Shown here: positions 22,176-34,153 of the stretch, piece after piece
How the letters are laid out: every line of letters starts with the position of its first letter
Numbering within the stretch: the stretch's first letter is position 1
Origin: Coprinellus micaceus
Lineage: Eukaryota; Basidiomycota; Agaricomycetes; Agaricales; Psathyrellaceae
Assembly: GCA_951394405.1 (NCBI GenBank)
Contig: OX596339.1
Location: forward strand, 2,046,001 to 2,110,000
Direction of reading: 5' to 3'
DNA: 64,000 bases
Notes under the pieces: generated by a model
What the model was told of the DNA's origin: nothing
The model's input: the letters and a program-made list of their open reading frames with translations, nothing else
Database searches by the model: none
Made by a program: the position numbers and the translations under genes

Positions 22176-22896
22176 ATGAACGCCTACCCTAACTTCAATC
22201 CACCTTGCCTCGAGAAGGACTTCAGTTCTCGAGACCGCTCCCATTCCAAGTCGAATCTCACCAAGGTATGGATCTCTCGGCCTTGCTATGTTCCGGGCGC
22301 CTCAGGCGACAGCGCGACACGGCTGTAGACGCTTACTCACGGGTGCTGATCGACAGGCATACCCCGCACAGTCCAATATCATTCAGCAGTCGCGGAAGCG
22401 CATCCTCGAAACACACTCCTCCGTGTTCATTGAGGCTGTATTGTCGCCAGCGAAATACGCCCTCTTCCAGATTCTAGGGACCTACTTCCTCCAACTATCT
22501 CCTTGTCCCCTTGCCCCTAAATCTTATACGCTCGCCGCCAAAACAGGGGCCTTCGGAGGGATCATCGTCACCATTTTCTACTTCCTCTTGGTCGTAATGC
22601 GCAACTCCCGCCTCTCACCCGACCCAGACGTCGAGGAAAATAACGACTGGAAGGCGATCCCTCATTCAGCCATGATGCTTCTCCACGAAATGCTATACAG
22701 CGCACTTGCCTCGGCAGTCGGGTCCATCGCCTATTCATGGTCTGGCGTATATCGCGCCGAGCTTGGGATTCACGCCTTCGCTGGTTGTATCGGTCCCATT
22801 CTCTGCCTCACTCTTCTCTTCTCGTTGGTTGGCACCATCTGGTGCGCTTTATGGTCGCACAAGAAATTCATGGACTGGTACACTGGATATCTATAA
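22176..22896 (+). CDS. small multi-pass membrane protein, unknown
   Basis: Two exons (22176-22265 and 22357-22896) sum to 630 bases, 209 residues. A hydrophilic start of about 60 residues is followed by three or four hydrophobic segments: around ALFQILGTYFLQLSP, TGAFGGIIVTIFYFLLVVM, MLYSALASAVGSIAYSW and GPILCLTLLFSLVGTIWCAL, with a charged loop (DPDVEENNDW) in the middle. The ATG has a good context (CACCATGA). I do not recognise the family. It could be an organellar or ER membrane protein specific to basidiomycetes. No helpful neighbour context. Confidence 0.6.
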
Positions 22897-25329
22897 GCCC
22901 TAGTAGCGTCTTCCGGCTTCGAGCCCTTGTATATTGCTTACTACTAGACTTACAGTTAGGACTCGTATAATTCCCCTACTATTCGTCGTCTAATTTCCTC
23001 TGTTGGACCGTACGTTATGTTCCTCTGCTCCCCGAGACTGTTCCATTCTACTGCTGTACGATATCCCCTGTTTACTTCAAAGTCGCTAGAATCTTCGCTA
23101 CACTACCATTCTCCGTTAGTCATAATATTGTACCGTTTCAATGCCGCATCCCACGGATGTCAAAGATTTGAGGTATCTATGAGGTGTTCCGAGTGCCCTC
23201 ACAGCCATTCCCTCTTCAACTTGCGAAGAACTCGCACATGGTGTCCGCCTACCACTGATTCAGTTGCACCCTACAGCATATCGCTTAAGAGCCGACCGTG
23301 TTATCGTCAGATTCCATCCCCATTCTCGATAATTTACAACAGCGGTTTACGTGGGGCTGCAGTCAGCCTCGGAATCATCGCCTACCTGCGTTTGGCAGGC
23401 ATTCGCTGCTGTGCACGGGTTACCCCAGCCCGCACGAACAGAAACGCTTGTCTACGTCGGTGCTTGCTGGTTGCTTGCATGGACAATTGGGCGAGAGGCC
23501 TGGTTCAATCGCACCCCAAGGTTCCCCAATCGAGGACCCACAGCGGGTACGTCCAATCACGCGCGCAGGCCTTTGGGAGGGATCCAGAAGCACTTTAAGG
23601 TAAGACACCTGTCAGCGGGTTCGCGAAATGAATTGCTGTGGGCGTGTCGGTGCCTTGGCCTGACGCTCACCTTGACACTACCTGTTGATCGCGAAGAGAT
23701 TGGGGCGGAGCGGGCGACCATCTAGTTGAGAGAGATATTGCGCTCATACACTCTAGTGCGAGGAACATCGCCACGGCCGTTCGTTACTTCAAGAGGGTGG
23801 GGTCATGCAGCCACCCCCGATTGCAGTGGTTCAGCGCTTTGTTAAATGAAATCTCGAAATCTGCCCTAATAAAGCCCCTCGACCGTTCGGAGTGGGTTAC
23901 GAACGCTGATGTACTATCAGCCAGGAAGCTTGCGCTCGAGGTTGCTTGTGAACAATGGAACTTTGCCGCACACACCGGATCCTTCCTGGATCCTTCAAAG
24001 AGGGCGCCCCGGTAGTTTTTATGCGATGACATACTGGCGAAGCATTTCCGGGATAACTGTGCATCAGCTCTGGGTCATCCTAGATGGTACGAGTGCGTAA
24101 GTACGCGGAGTTCAGTAACCATCTGTATTTCGTTGTATTTAGCAAAAACTAACGGAGACGTACTACCTGAGAGATCGAGATAGGCACGATGCCCTATTGG
24201 GGACCGCCCTGTGGAAGTCAGGACGTCAAAGGGGCTTACCCTCTGGCCTGACAGAGGATACGATTATGACTTACCGGAGCACAGGGAGCAAGTGAGATTA
24301 TGGAAAACTAATGAAGCAACGCCGGTGCTCGTTGAAATGCAAGAACTGACTGCTGAAATCGGGATCGCCACAGAGTAACCACCGAGTCCACACTACCCTG
24401 GCTGCTGGGTGTAGCGAAAGGGCCAGCGACAGAGGGAAATCGAGCAGCGTATCCTTCTATAATCGGAATAGAAGTTGTCACGTATGGCGAAGAACTTGTT
24501 TCATTTGAAATGTCGGTGGCCGCGCCAGATTGAAGGCTACAAGAATGGTTAATCCCTTTGAGCTACTTCTCCTCCTTCAAAATGGAAGGCTGAAGCGTAC
24601 AAAAACAGTGCAACATGCGTCCAGGATAGACCCGGCGGGTGTGGTGGCCGTTAAGCCATGCCGCAAAGGTTCCGTACTCGAAAGCATGACGAGGTGCCAC
24701 ACGTCGCCAGATGAATCTGACATTGTGTGCGCCAGGGAGTAGCAAAAGGGGGCACAGTATGTCCGGGGAATTCCAGGAGGAAGGGTCACATGGTTAGAGG
24801 GCCGAGCTGCAGCCATCCAGGGCCTGCAGCGATCGTAACGCCAGGAAACGCGTTACTAGTTAGGATCAGTTGCACACTAAAATGGCGAACATACCTTCAG
24901 GGGAAATGGATCGAATCAGGATGGGTAAGATTGCACAGTTGTGAATATGGTGTCCAATGTGATTCAAACGCGATGGAGGGGTGAAGAGATCCAGGCGTCG
25001 ATTCTTGGAATCCATGCCAACATTAGGAAGAGGCGAGTCGATCTAGCCCTTGAGTCTGGCCAAGGACGTGGGAGGTCAGTCTACCAGGCGCATGAAACAC
25101 AAGGTGCGGGTGGTAGAGAAGTTTTGGATAATGTGTGGCTTAAATGAAGCGGGCTTGGGAATCGACTAGAATTTGGGGCCAGTGGGCCATGAGCGCTTCG
25201 GTTCAAGTTGTGGGTGATGGGAACAATTAACGCGGACTGCGTCGTGGAGGCCCTTGCCAAACATGCGCAATTTCAATAGAGTCACGAGCTCTGGGCGCTT
25301 GAACAGGTTTTTGAACCGTGGACCGAGCC
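22897..25329. other. 2.4 kb without a supported gene
   Basis: A frame around 23351-23600 has a hydrophobic stretch (LVYVGACWLLAWTIG) but no convincing start, partner exons or family match, so I do not call it. The rest shows only short random-looking frames. No repeats noticed. Confidence 0.35.
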
Positions 25330-27164
25330 ATGAACCTTCCTCGCATTCAAAACTTCCGTATCTGCACTTCCAAAGCCTACAAAATTCGTCATGCTACACA
25401 AATATGCAGGACACTCTTGACTTTACCCCGTATTGACCCCTTAATTCGCGACTTCACGGGGAAACTGGCAGAAACACGACCCACCATTCGCGTGGCGCCT
25501 GATCGAATTCACATTCTTCAACAGCCAAGCCAATTTCTAGACACTCTAATAGTGAGCACATCACACACCCAAAACAGTTGCGCTTCTGACAAACGAGAGT
25601 GGTGTTAGGATATGATAGGCAGGGCCAACGACCGAATATTCATTTCGTCTCTATACATTGGTTCTAAAGAGACGCGTTTGGTAGGCGACTTTGACCTCAA
25701 CGCTTCATAACACTAAAGTAGACTCCAGATGACTGCGTTGGAGGCCGCTCTGAGCTCCAAACCGAACCTTCAAGTGTCCCTGCTTTTGGATCTGAACCGT
25801 TCAACTCGACCTGGACCTAGCTCGACCGCGAGCATCCTCCTGCCTCTCCTCCGCGAATTTCCCGACCGCGTCCATGTATCCTGTTTTAGAAGTCCTCATC
25901 TGCGAGGTTTAATGGCGAAGGTCGTTCCTCCTAGATTCAACGAGGGGTGGGGAACCTGGCACGCTAAAGTGTATGGGGTGGACGACGAAGTCATGATTAG
26001 CGGGTGAGTAAGGAACGCTGTTCAAGAGATTCTTTTCCTCAAATTTAGTAGGGCCAACCTCAACAAGTCATACTTCACTGATCGTCAGGATCGATATCTG
26101 CATTTCCGCGAGTCACCATCTCTCGCACAGCACTGTTTCGACTTCCTTAAAACTGTTTCCCCTTACACCTTCAAGTTACTCCCTGCACCGCCAAGTGGTC
26201 CACCTTCCCTCCACTCGTATCAAAAAGAAAACTACTTCCTCTTATGGCAGGACGGAAACCACCCACACGAAATCCACTCTGCTGTACGCGACGCGCTGAT
26301 CGAGTTTCGGTCTTCACGGGTAAAACCAGATGATACATCGTCGTCAGACGGAGACGTTCTCATTTTCCCACTCGTTCAAGGCGGGCAGTTTGGAATTAGG
26401 GACGAGGAACAGGCTTTTCAACTTCTCTTTCAAAAAGTCGTGTCCCCTAAGAACCCATCACCTTCTCGCCCGCTGCTAGACCTGACAAGTGGCTACTTCA
26501 GTCTCTATAAGCCCTATCAGAACATGATTCTGTCTGCGTCAAACGTTGATTGCCGAATCGTTGCTGCAAGTCCACAGGTGCGCATGTTTCCCTTACAATT
26601 TTGCGACTCTGTTTATGATTCTTTAGGCCAATGGATTCTACGGATCGGCTGGGTTGTCAGGCCGTATCCCTGAAGGATATACGCTATTCGAACAGCGCTT
26701 CGTCTGCGCGGTCAGACATGCAGGGCGGCTTTGGCAAACCATGTCAGACTCTGCAGTGGGTGGCCAAGGGGTACTTCTTAGCGAATGGTCGAAGGCTGGG
26801 TGGACTTATCATGCCAAAGGTTCGTTCTCGTTCAGCAGATATCGTTTCGTTTACTCACCCTACTCCAGGAATATGGCTTTCTCCCGACTCGAAATCGTTG
26901 CCCATCCTGACTCTTTTTGGCTCTACAAATCTGAATGCACGGTCAGCTCATCTCGACACCGAGCTTTCCTTCCTCATGGTCCTTCCGACTGAAGTGGGAG
27001 CAGGAAGGGACTCTCCATCCTCTAAGGCCCTGTCCTCACTACGGACGGCGCTCGCGGAAGAGATTGCCAACATTCGCCAGAACACGGTTGACTGGCAAGG
27101 ATGGCGGAGAAAGGTCCGGAAAACGACAAAGGGTTTCGTCTGGCTCCTCAAAGGAATGCTTTGA
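25330..27164 (+). CDS. PGS1: CDP-diacylglycerol--glycerol-3-phosphate 3-phosphatidyltransferase
   Basis: Phosphatidylglycerophosphate synthase: condenses CDP-diacylglycerol with glycerol-3-phosphate, the committed step to phosphatidylglycerol and cardiolipin in mitochondria. It belongs to the phospholipase D superfamily. Six exons (25330-25551, 25609-25680, 25729-26003, 26052-26577, 26627-26819, 26869-27164) sum to 1584 bases, 527 residues, the usual fungal size. HKD motif 1 is at about 176 (TWHAKVYGVDDEVMISGAN), motif 2 at about 427 (YHAKGIWL...FGSTNLNARS, with its extended spacing as usual for PGS1). DRIFISSLYIG and SLLLDLNRSTRPG are further family marks. The N-terminus is basic and lacks acidic residues early on, compatible with mitochondrial import. 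Start chosen at ATG 25330. Its 3' end converges with the SnoaL-like gene, with only 61 bases between the stop codons. Confidence 0.95.
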
Positions 27165-27225
27165 CCTTATAGCTTAGCGCCATGCTTGTCATCTATCCAA
27201 AGCCGAGCAAAGGGCACCCACTATA

Positions 27226-27867
27226 CTACAACACTGCTTGCACCACCCTGTCTAGCCTTATATCCGCGGCAACGAAGGAAATGGCGACAATGCGTCTGTT
27301 GTCTCGATCGCTCTCTTCCCCACCGCGCGACGATATGCTACGAGCCGACGTCAACGTTCGCAAAGGCCCAGTTATCCGACAAGAGAGGGACTTACTTGAC
27401 TGTTACGACCTTGTGTCTCTCATAGTCTGCTCCCAAAGGGCGGTCATGCGTTACCCTACAGATTCCCTCTATCACATAGACCCCTCCTATAAACCCCTGT
27501 GACCGGGTCGGTCAGTTTTGCCGCCTCTTCTCAGTTGGAATCGGCGGACCTCTGCCTGGGACCCTGGACGGCTAGGGGCTTCCACAAGGTTCTTCCACAG
27601 TACTCTCAACCCCCTTTTCGACGACTGCCTCAAGTCCATCACCTGGTTCTTGATTGCTTCGACACCGATTCGTGTCCCGTTCATGTACGCCTCGACATCG
27701 TTCGCGAACGTCTCGTCCACAGCTCGCATTGCCTCATCGTGGGATGCGGCTTGAAAAATGGACTCGATATGGGCGACCGACCATTCGGAAAGCGAGGACA
27801 AAGTCGGGGCGTTGCGTGTGGATTGCTCCTGTGCCATTGGATCCTGGACAGTTCTGAGGGTTACCAT
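27226..27867 (-). CDS. SnoaL/NTF2-like domain protein
   Basis: Three exons on the minus strand (27867-27550, 27496-27396, 27337-27226) sum to 531 bases, 176 residues. Splicing reveals a continuous NTF2-like sequence: HIESIFQAASHDEAMRAVDE, AYMNGTRIGVEAIKNQV, then GFIGGVYVIEGICRVT...YERHKVVTV and RRIVAISFVAAD at the end. This alternation of helices then a curved sheet is typical of the SnoaL-like small proteins abundant in fungi. No catalytic His/Asp pair stands out, so the function is unknown. A simple read-through of exon 1 would give a different 126-residue end; the splice at GAG/GTCCGC is preferred because it restores family-like sequence. Confidence 0.72.
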
Positions 27868-28589
27868 TTATCTACCTTGTGCGGCGTCCCCTTCCTCCCG
27901 AGTGCACTGGTTGTCATTTAAGGTATTTAATGAAGATCCGTGACTTTTCGGTGTAAGATTTGCGATGTGTAGCAAACGGGGGGAAATCACCCGAGGACCT
28001 AACATACAATTGTTCGGACCCCTTCGTTGTACTCCTGTACTGGGAGGCGGATGCGCGGTGGCGACCTTGAAATCATCATCGTCTCATGGTGTCGCTCTGG
28101 GTCGCTACGCCGCCGATGGATCCTCGAGTGGCCTTCTATATCGGGCCGACCACATACTTTATGCGAAACGACAGCATTAATGATTTATTGCGCAGACACT
28201 GTTCGGGTCCCTCTTGGGCGCTTCCTCACTAATCCGTGAGCGCCTTTGGTGTCAAAGTAGCCACATTAACATCGGTACCGCTAACCTACACCGATATTGG
28301 CCATTCTGGTGAGCAATACGAAACGGCGGGTGGTAAAATGAGTGTATTGACAGCAAAGCAGAGCAAGAGATACAAAACAGCGTTGGATGCCAGGGAACAA
28401 TATACAGCAAGACCGGACCGAGACGGGGGTGGGGGGTGCGGATATAGTACAGCGAGAAAACTAGAAAAGGTTGAATGATACACGAGATACGGACATAACA
28501 GGGCCCAGCGGGGCTACACACATATACAGACAGAAGCAACGGAACAGGCGAAAAAGAAAGTCCAAGGAAAGGAATCGAGGGGAAGGGGG
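27868..28589. other. intergenic, 0.7 kb
   Basis: Promoter of the SnoaL-like gene (-) on the left and the 3' flank of the large phosphatase gene (-) on the right. A G-run (GGGGGTGGGGGGTGCGG) lies near 28424-28440. No gene supported. Confidence 0.4.
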
Positions 28590-31500
28590 TTAACGGAGGT
28601 ACTTCTCATTCAACTTATGCACCTCCAACGAAAGGTACGGCCACGTCAACGTCCTTGCCAACTCACGCTCCAACATCCTCTCCATTTTGACCTTCTCTTT
28701 GGTCGCCAACGCGCCACTCTTATCCCCAAGATCGACGGCTTCGTCAGCCCAACCGGCTCGCTCCTTGGCCAATTTAATCTCCCAGCCGCAGAGATTGTAT
28801 AGTAGACGCATGTTGGGCTGGATGAGGACAGACAACCTCCTCGACCTCACAATCAAGTATGCATCCACAAGAGGAAGGGAAAGGTGCTTCATCACATACG
28901 CAATCTGCGATTCAGAGTGTTCAGTATATACTTCCCAAGGTGCAGGGAGGATGCTGCTTACGGTAACAGTTGCGCTCCTAGACACACCCACCCTACAGTG
29001 CACCAAAACCTGTCCTCCCTCCTCTCGTGCCTTGTCTATCCAATCGCATATTGGCTCAAGCTGTGGCTCAAGGGTGTCGATACCGTCGTCGCACACCCCT
29101 TTGATATCCAGGACCTTGATGCGACCCTCGCGCTCTTCAATCCAGAGCGACCCGTGACCAGTCCGCTGCACACCACTTCCCCGCGGCGCGCAAGCAGGGC
29201 CCGTATTAGTCGCACCGGCAGAAGAGTGGCCTACCATGTGGTACGGAGGTGGTAGCAGAGCGCATTCGCCCACAGATACGACGTGAGTGATCCCCAGCGC
29301 GTGAAGCATGTACACGTTCGAGGCGTGATTTCTAAGGAACGTGAGTAGGTAATTGAAAGGAAATCCACTGAAAGGCGACGTACAAGTTGCCGAGGTACAA
29401 GAAGGGTAAGACGCGGCTGGGGAAGCTCCCGTCGAACCTTGGGTCATTGAACCAACTCTGATGGTCTCCGCCATGGAAGCTCGGTAGCCATGGGCTAGTG
29501 TTTGCCCTCGGCCGCTTCACACCAGTTTGCCTCCCACTGCTTACCTGTTCCGCGAGAGGTGTAGTACTCGAGAAAGCAGATGACGGCAAGGTGGCGGACT
29601 TCTCTTGCTGGATTGTCCCACTACCGCGACCAGGCAGGCTTCCAGTGAGCTCCTCCGGCGGACGGAGGGGAGTACGACCACCGGGGGAAGGCACAGGGAC
29701 CCCTTGAGGGATTGTGGGTGGCACACGAACAGCGGTCGACGACGAAGCTTGGTTGGCGGAGGATGTTGCGACTGGTTGCATCCGTTGGCCCCATGGTGGC
29801 GAGTGGCCAAACGAGACACTCTTGGCAGCAGGACGTCCCTTGAATGGATGAGCGGGCTTGGGAGAACCCTCCCTCGGAATGCCGGAGCTAGATACTGTAG
29901 ACGTGGACGCAGATGGGGGACTACCTCCGAACACTTTGAACAAGCTCAATCCCCCTGGCTTCTCCAACCCTTCTCCGCTGGTTCCGGCATGCACACTCCC
30001 GATGGTCCTCTTTCCATTGACATTGACATATTCCTCTTCCCTTGTCCTCTCGTCCGCCCTCAGCCTCTCCTCCCTGGCTATCCTCTCGCGAGCCTCCCGT
30101 TCCCTCGCCTCCCTCACCATCCGTTCCATCTCCTGCCGCTCCCTCTCTCTTTGCAACCTCTCCCTCTCTCTCTCGCGTTCCTCCGTTAACCGAGTCTCAA
30201 CTCGCCGAAGGATGCCAAGATCGTTTCCGTATACGAAGAAGCTCCTACGCTTCCCAACTTGGAGATCGAGATAGGCTTCAGGAAGGGTGAGGCCCTTGGC
30301 GCTCATCAATAGACACAACGCAGCCAGTGACGACTCTGTGTAACCGTCGGCGCTGTACAGGAGAAGCTTCAGTGGTCGGGTTGGGTGCGACAGAGTGGAG
30401 GGGGTTGCCCCAGAGGATGATGAGGAACGATGATGCGATGAGGGAGCGGGAGTTGTGAAAGACCTCGAACGCGACGAGGAGGAGGACAGGGGAGGAGAGG
30501 CGTCGCTGCTGCTACTGCTGCTCCCAAACACCGAGGGCATCAAGCTCGCGACAGAGCTCGACCACCTCCTCACGCCACTCGAGCCTTGCTGTTGCTGCTG
30601 TCCCTGAGCCGGGTCATGAGGACCAGGAGTCGGCGTCGTATCTTTTTGGGCCTTCTTCTTCACCTCTACCTCGACCTTGACATCCCCTTGCACCGGCCGG
30701 ATCCATTTCTCCAAAAACCGTACAACGGGCACAAGCTGGGCCATGGTCGCCTGTGTGTTTTGCGGGGAGCTTGGGAATGGCAAGTGTACTACAGCGTTTG
30801 CATGTGGAGGCGGTCGAGGAGGGATGATGATTGGGGACGGGTCTTCGTCCTCATCCTCATCGTCGGCATCTTCGTCATCTTCAGTGCTCCTCTTCCTCTT
30901 GGCTCGCGCTTGGGACTTGGCGTCCTTCCGCCGGGCCTTTTCTTTCTCAACACACCGATCCCTCCACATCCCCTCCAAGACGCCTAGATGCTCTTCCGCA
31001 GCGCGGACGTGCGCAGGGGTGGGGAATGGCGCCATCTCATGACATTCGATGCAAATGTCGTATCCAAGCCCATTCGCTGGATTGTTCGTTGCAAGGTAAT
31101 TGAATGGATCGTCAGAGGGGAGCTCGTCGCCTTCGCCGTCGCTGGACTGGCCGCTGACGCTATGGTTTCTGACTGTGGGAGTAGGCTTAGCGTTCGTGGC
31201 TAGAGGGACGTCCCCGGAGTTGCCAAGGAACACCTGACCCACACGAGGATCGAAGAATATTGCCGGACTTGAGATATCGACCTTCGTGTCCGGATGGGTG
31301 AAGGTATAGTCCGGGGCCGGGGCCTGCTGCTGCAATGCTGAACGACTTGGAGATGAGGGAGGGATAAGTCTTCCTAGGTGTTGAAGGTGGTTCGGTGTCT
31401 GGGCACCACTTGGAGGGGAGAGCGGGGGTGGAGATGTGGTCCATGTCTTTCCAGACGATGCCGAACCGGGAGGTGAGCTTGGGTTGGAACCCGGTTTGAA

Positions 31501-34153
31501 GACGCTGAGGGGGAACAAACTGATGATCTCCGACGCTTTGGTCAGGTCCCGCATTTCCTCCTTTTCTCGCAGGGCAAAGTTCACGGTATTAGGGAACAGA
31601 GGGAGCTCGTCCAAGTCTGCGTCGTCGTCAGAAGCGTCGAAGGTTTCTTGGGCCTGCAAACTGGGAACGTCAATGCCGATGTCCATATCGACATCCATAT
31701 CTCCAACAACCATCCCCGGACCGCCATCCATATCTACATCGACTCCCGGCGCTGGCGTATCGACGTCCATCCTCTCGACGCTAGCCCTGCTTGCGTCCGC
31801 GCGCGCCTCAACCTCCTTCTCTCCTTGGAGCTCCCCATCCGTTCCGATTGTATGCGGGCCAGTCTTCGTTGCTGCCGCCTTGGCCCTCCCCTGCTGAACC
31901 GCAATCGACTCTTGTTGAGCTACGACACCCATCCGGCCATGATCCACGCCGCCTGGAACGCCTGAGCCGCAGCTGCGCATCATCAAGTGAGCCAAGCCAC
32001 CCCCCTCACTCTCCTTCGAAGCACTCATCTTTCGTAACTCATCCTCGCCACCGTCCAGCACGAAGACATTGTAGTCCAGTAAGTCGTCCTCTACAAGGGC
32101 AAGCAGGTACCTCTCTGCCGTGTCAAGCATGCGAGTCTCGAGGTCGTCTTCCTCGTCCTCGTCGATATCGGATGTGGCGGAATCGCTATCAGAAGGGGCA
32201 GGTGAATTGGTTGGAGATGGTGACGGGGGCGTCAAACATGAGTTTGTCGACGTGGATGATGTCGGCGGGGTAGGTTCAGCGTTGGAAGTGGCGGCGGGCA
32301 GCTGGGTCTCCTCCCTCTCCTTCTCCAACCGCTTAGCCTTCGCTCTCTCCTTCTCGGCCTTCAGGACGTCCTCGATCTTGATGAAGCGGTTCGCGATGCC
32401 TTGATTCCCATGCACTTGTTGGTACACCACGCCCTTCAAGGCATCAACCCTCTCCCGGCGCTTCCGGGCGATGGCTTCCCTGAACCTCTCAGCTAGGGCG
32501 ATGCTGGCTTTGGTCGGACCTTTAGGTGAGTAGATGACAATATCGGATATAGTGGCGTAAACAGGCTATGATGGGAGGGACGGAGTCCATTTCAGTCACG
32601 ATTTCCACTGAATAAAAGGTACGGCGTACCATCTGGATCCCAAAGTTCCTCAAGGAAATCCCATCAGGAACGCGAGCAGGAACAAACTCCCAAACTACCT
32701 CTTGATCGTTGAATCCCCTCTTGGCTTCACTCTCACTGAGATCGATAACACTAGAGGCGGCTGGAGAAGCCCTCCTCTTCCTCAGAAGCTCCTTGGGTCT
32801 GAACGTGCAGGTCAATAACGGTGGAGCAGCAGGATCCGTTGACCTGGGCTTCGCGTTCACTTTCGCCCCTTTCTTCGCCTTTGCTCCAGGACTCCCCGGA
32901 GTATGAGCAGGGGGGGAACTCTTCGCCTTCCCATCCTTCTTGCCCTTCTTCTTGGCTTCTCCAGCACTTGGACCCTCGGGATTGACGGGGGGTGCGTCGA
33001 CCTCTTCGAGGGCGATGACTTGAGGATACGCGCTGGAAGGACTTGCACTAACGGGAGATCCGCTGACGCTCGTTGGGGCAGTACTTACCGTCCCCGCGTC
33101 TACACTGCTTGAGGTGCTTATAACGCTAGGACTGACGCTGGATGCATCTGTATCGGACTCTGGTGGCGGCGGCGGGAAGGAAGTCGTGATGGAGGATAAG
33201 CTTGGATGGTGATGGGATTGGGATTGTGAATGGGGAGAGACGACGGGATGCATATATGACATGCGATCGAGCTCATCCTTGGTGAGTTCCGACTTGGACT
33301 TGGACACCGTCGAGGGCTTAGGGACGGGCTTGGCAGGTATGGCGCCCAATGAAGTGGTGGTATGGGTATTGCCAGAGCTGGCGACTGCTACATCCCCGCC
33401 GTCTCGCTCATCGTCCGCGAGGTCATCGTCGTCATCTTCCTCCTCCTCCCAAGAGCTTTCGCTCGTATCCTCCCCCCAACTATCGTCGCTGCTCTCAAAG
33501 TCCATGTCGTCCTCATCATGGTCTCCAGAGTTGGCACCAGATTCATCGGAAGCTCTGGCCAAAGGCTTCCTCCGTAGAAGGCTAAGTGTCACCTTATCTC
33601 CGGAGCCCTTCACGTCTTCCTCGCACACGACCCATACAAGTCCCCGATAGCGAGGAACCTTGGGTCTCAGGAGTTGATGGTGCTGCACCATGACGCCTCC
33701 TAGTCCACTTCCACTTGAGCCACCCTGGGGTCCCTGCTGCATACTCAGCTTGATGCTGGTGTGGCTTTGAGGCATTCTGACATGACCCGGCGGGATCACG
33801 GGCACCTCTACGCCGACAACCCAGTGGCTACCGGCGCTTGCATTCGCGAAGAAGGTATTCTGCGCCTCGTTGTCGCCTTCTAATCCATGAAGGAACGGAA
33901 ATAGCACGTGGTCGGGCGGATGTGAAAGAAGGTGTTGACGATGTAGGTGGGTGAAGAGAGATGGGGGTAAGAGACGGATGGGTGGGGGCGTCCACGGTTC
34001 TTTGCCTTGGGAAGATGGAGGCAAGAGGGCCACAGAGGTTGGCGGGCTGGGAGCGGGCCTAGAGCCTGGAAAGGACGATGAAGCATCTGGAGAAGGAGAT
34101 AAGACTTTGAGAGCCTCGAGTTCGCCTGGTTTATATTCGAGGCCGTGGCTCAT
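28590..34153 (-). CDS. PPS1: large PPS1-type dual-specificity protein phosphatase
   Basis: Four exons (34153-32623, 32519-29384, 29331-28962, 28904-28590) sum to 5352 bases, 1783 residues, much longer than the 807-residue yeast PPS1. The C-terminal 270 residues hold the phosphatase domain: RVLPFLYLGNLNHASN, ALGITHVVSVG, VLDIKGVCDDG and the P-loop LVHCRVGVSRSAT with catalytic Cys and Arg, then MKHLSLPLVDAYLIVRSRR and IQPNMRLLYNL. An insertion of about 40 residues lies between the second strand and the WIEEREGRIKVLDI strand. Upstream there are long Ser/Pro/acidic disordered stretches, the conserved RKRRERVDALKGVVYQQVHGN segment, and a GYDICIECHEMAPFP motif. Acts as tyrosine/serine-threonine phosphatase, linked in yeast to S-phase progression. 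Orthology to PPS1 is probable rather than proven; phosphatase class is certain. Confidence 0.85.

Noticed and set aside
28424..28440. G-rich run as a possible G-quadruplex
   Set aside because: Only one or two short G-runs, not four with suitable loops; no evidence of function.
30042..30290. Plus-strand Ser/Pro-rich frames in 29.5-33.7 kb
   Set aside because: All are antisense to the large phosphatase gene, in low-complexity stretches that stay open on both strands.
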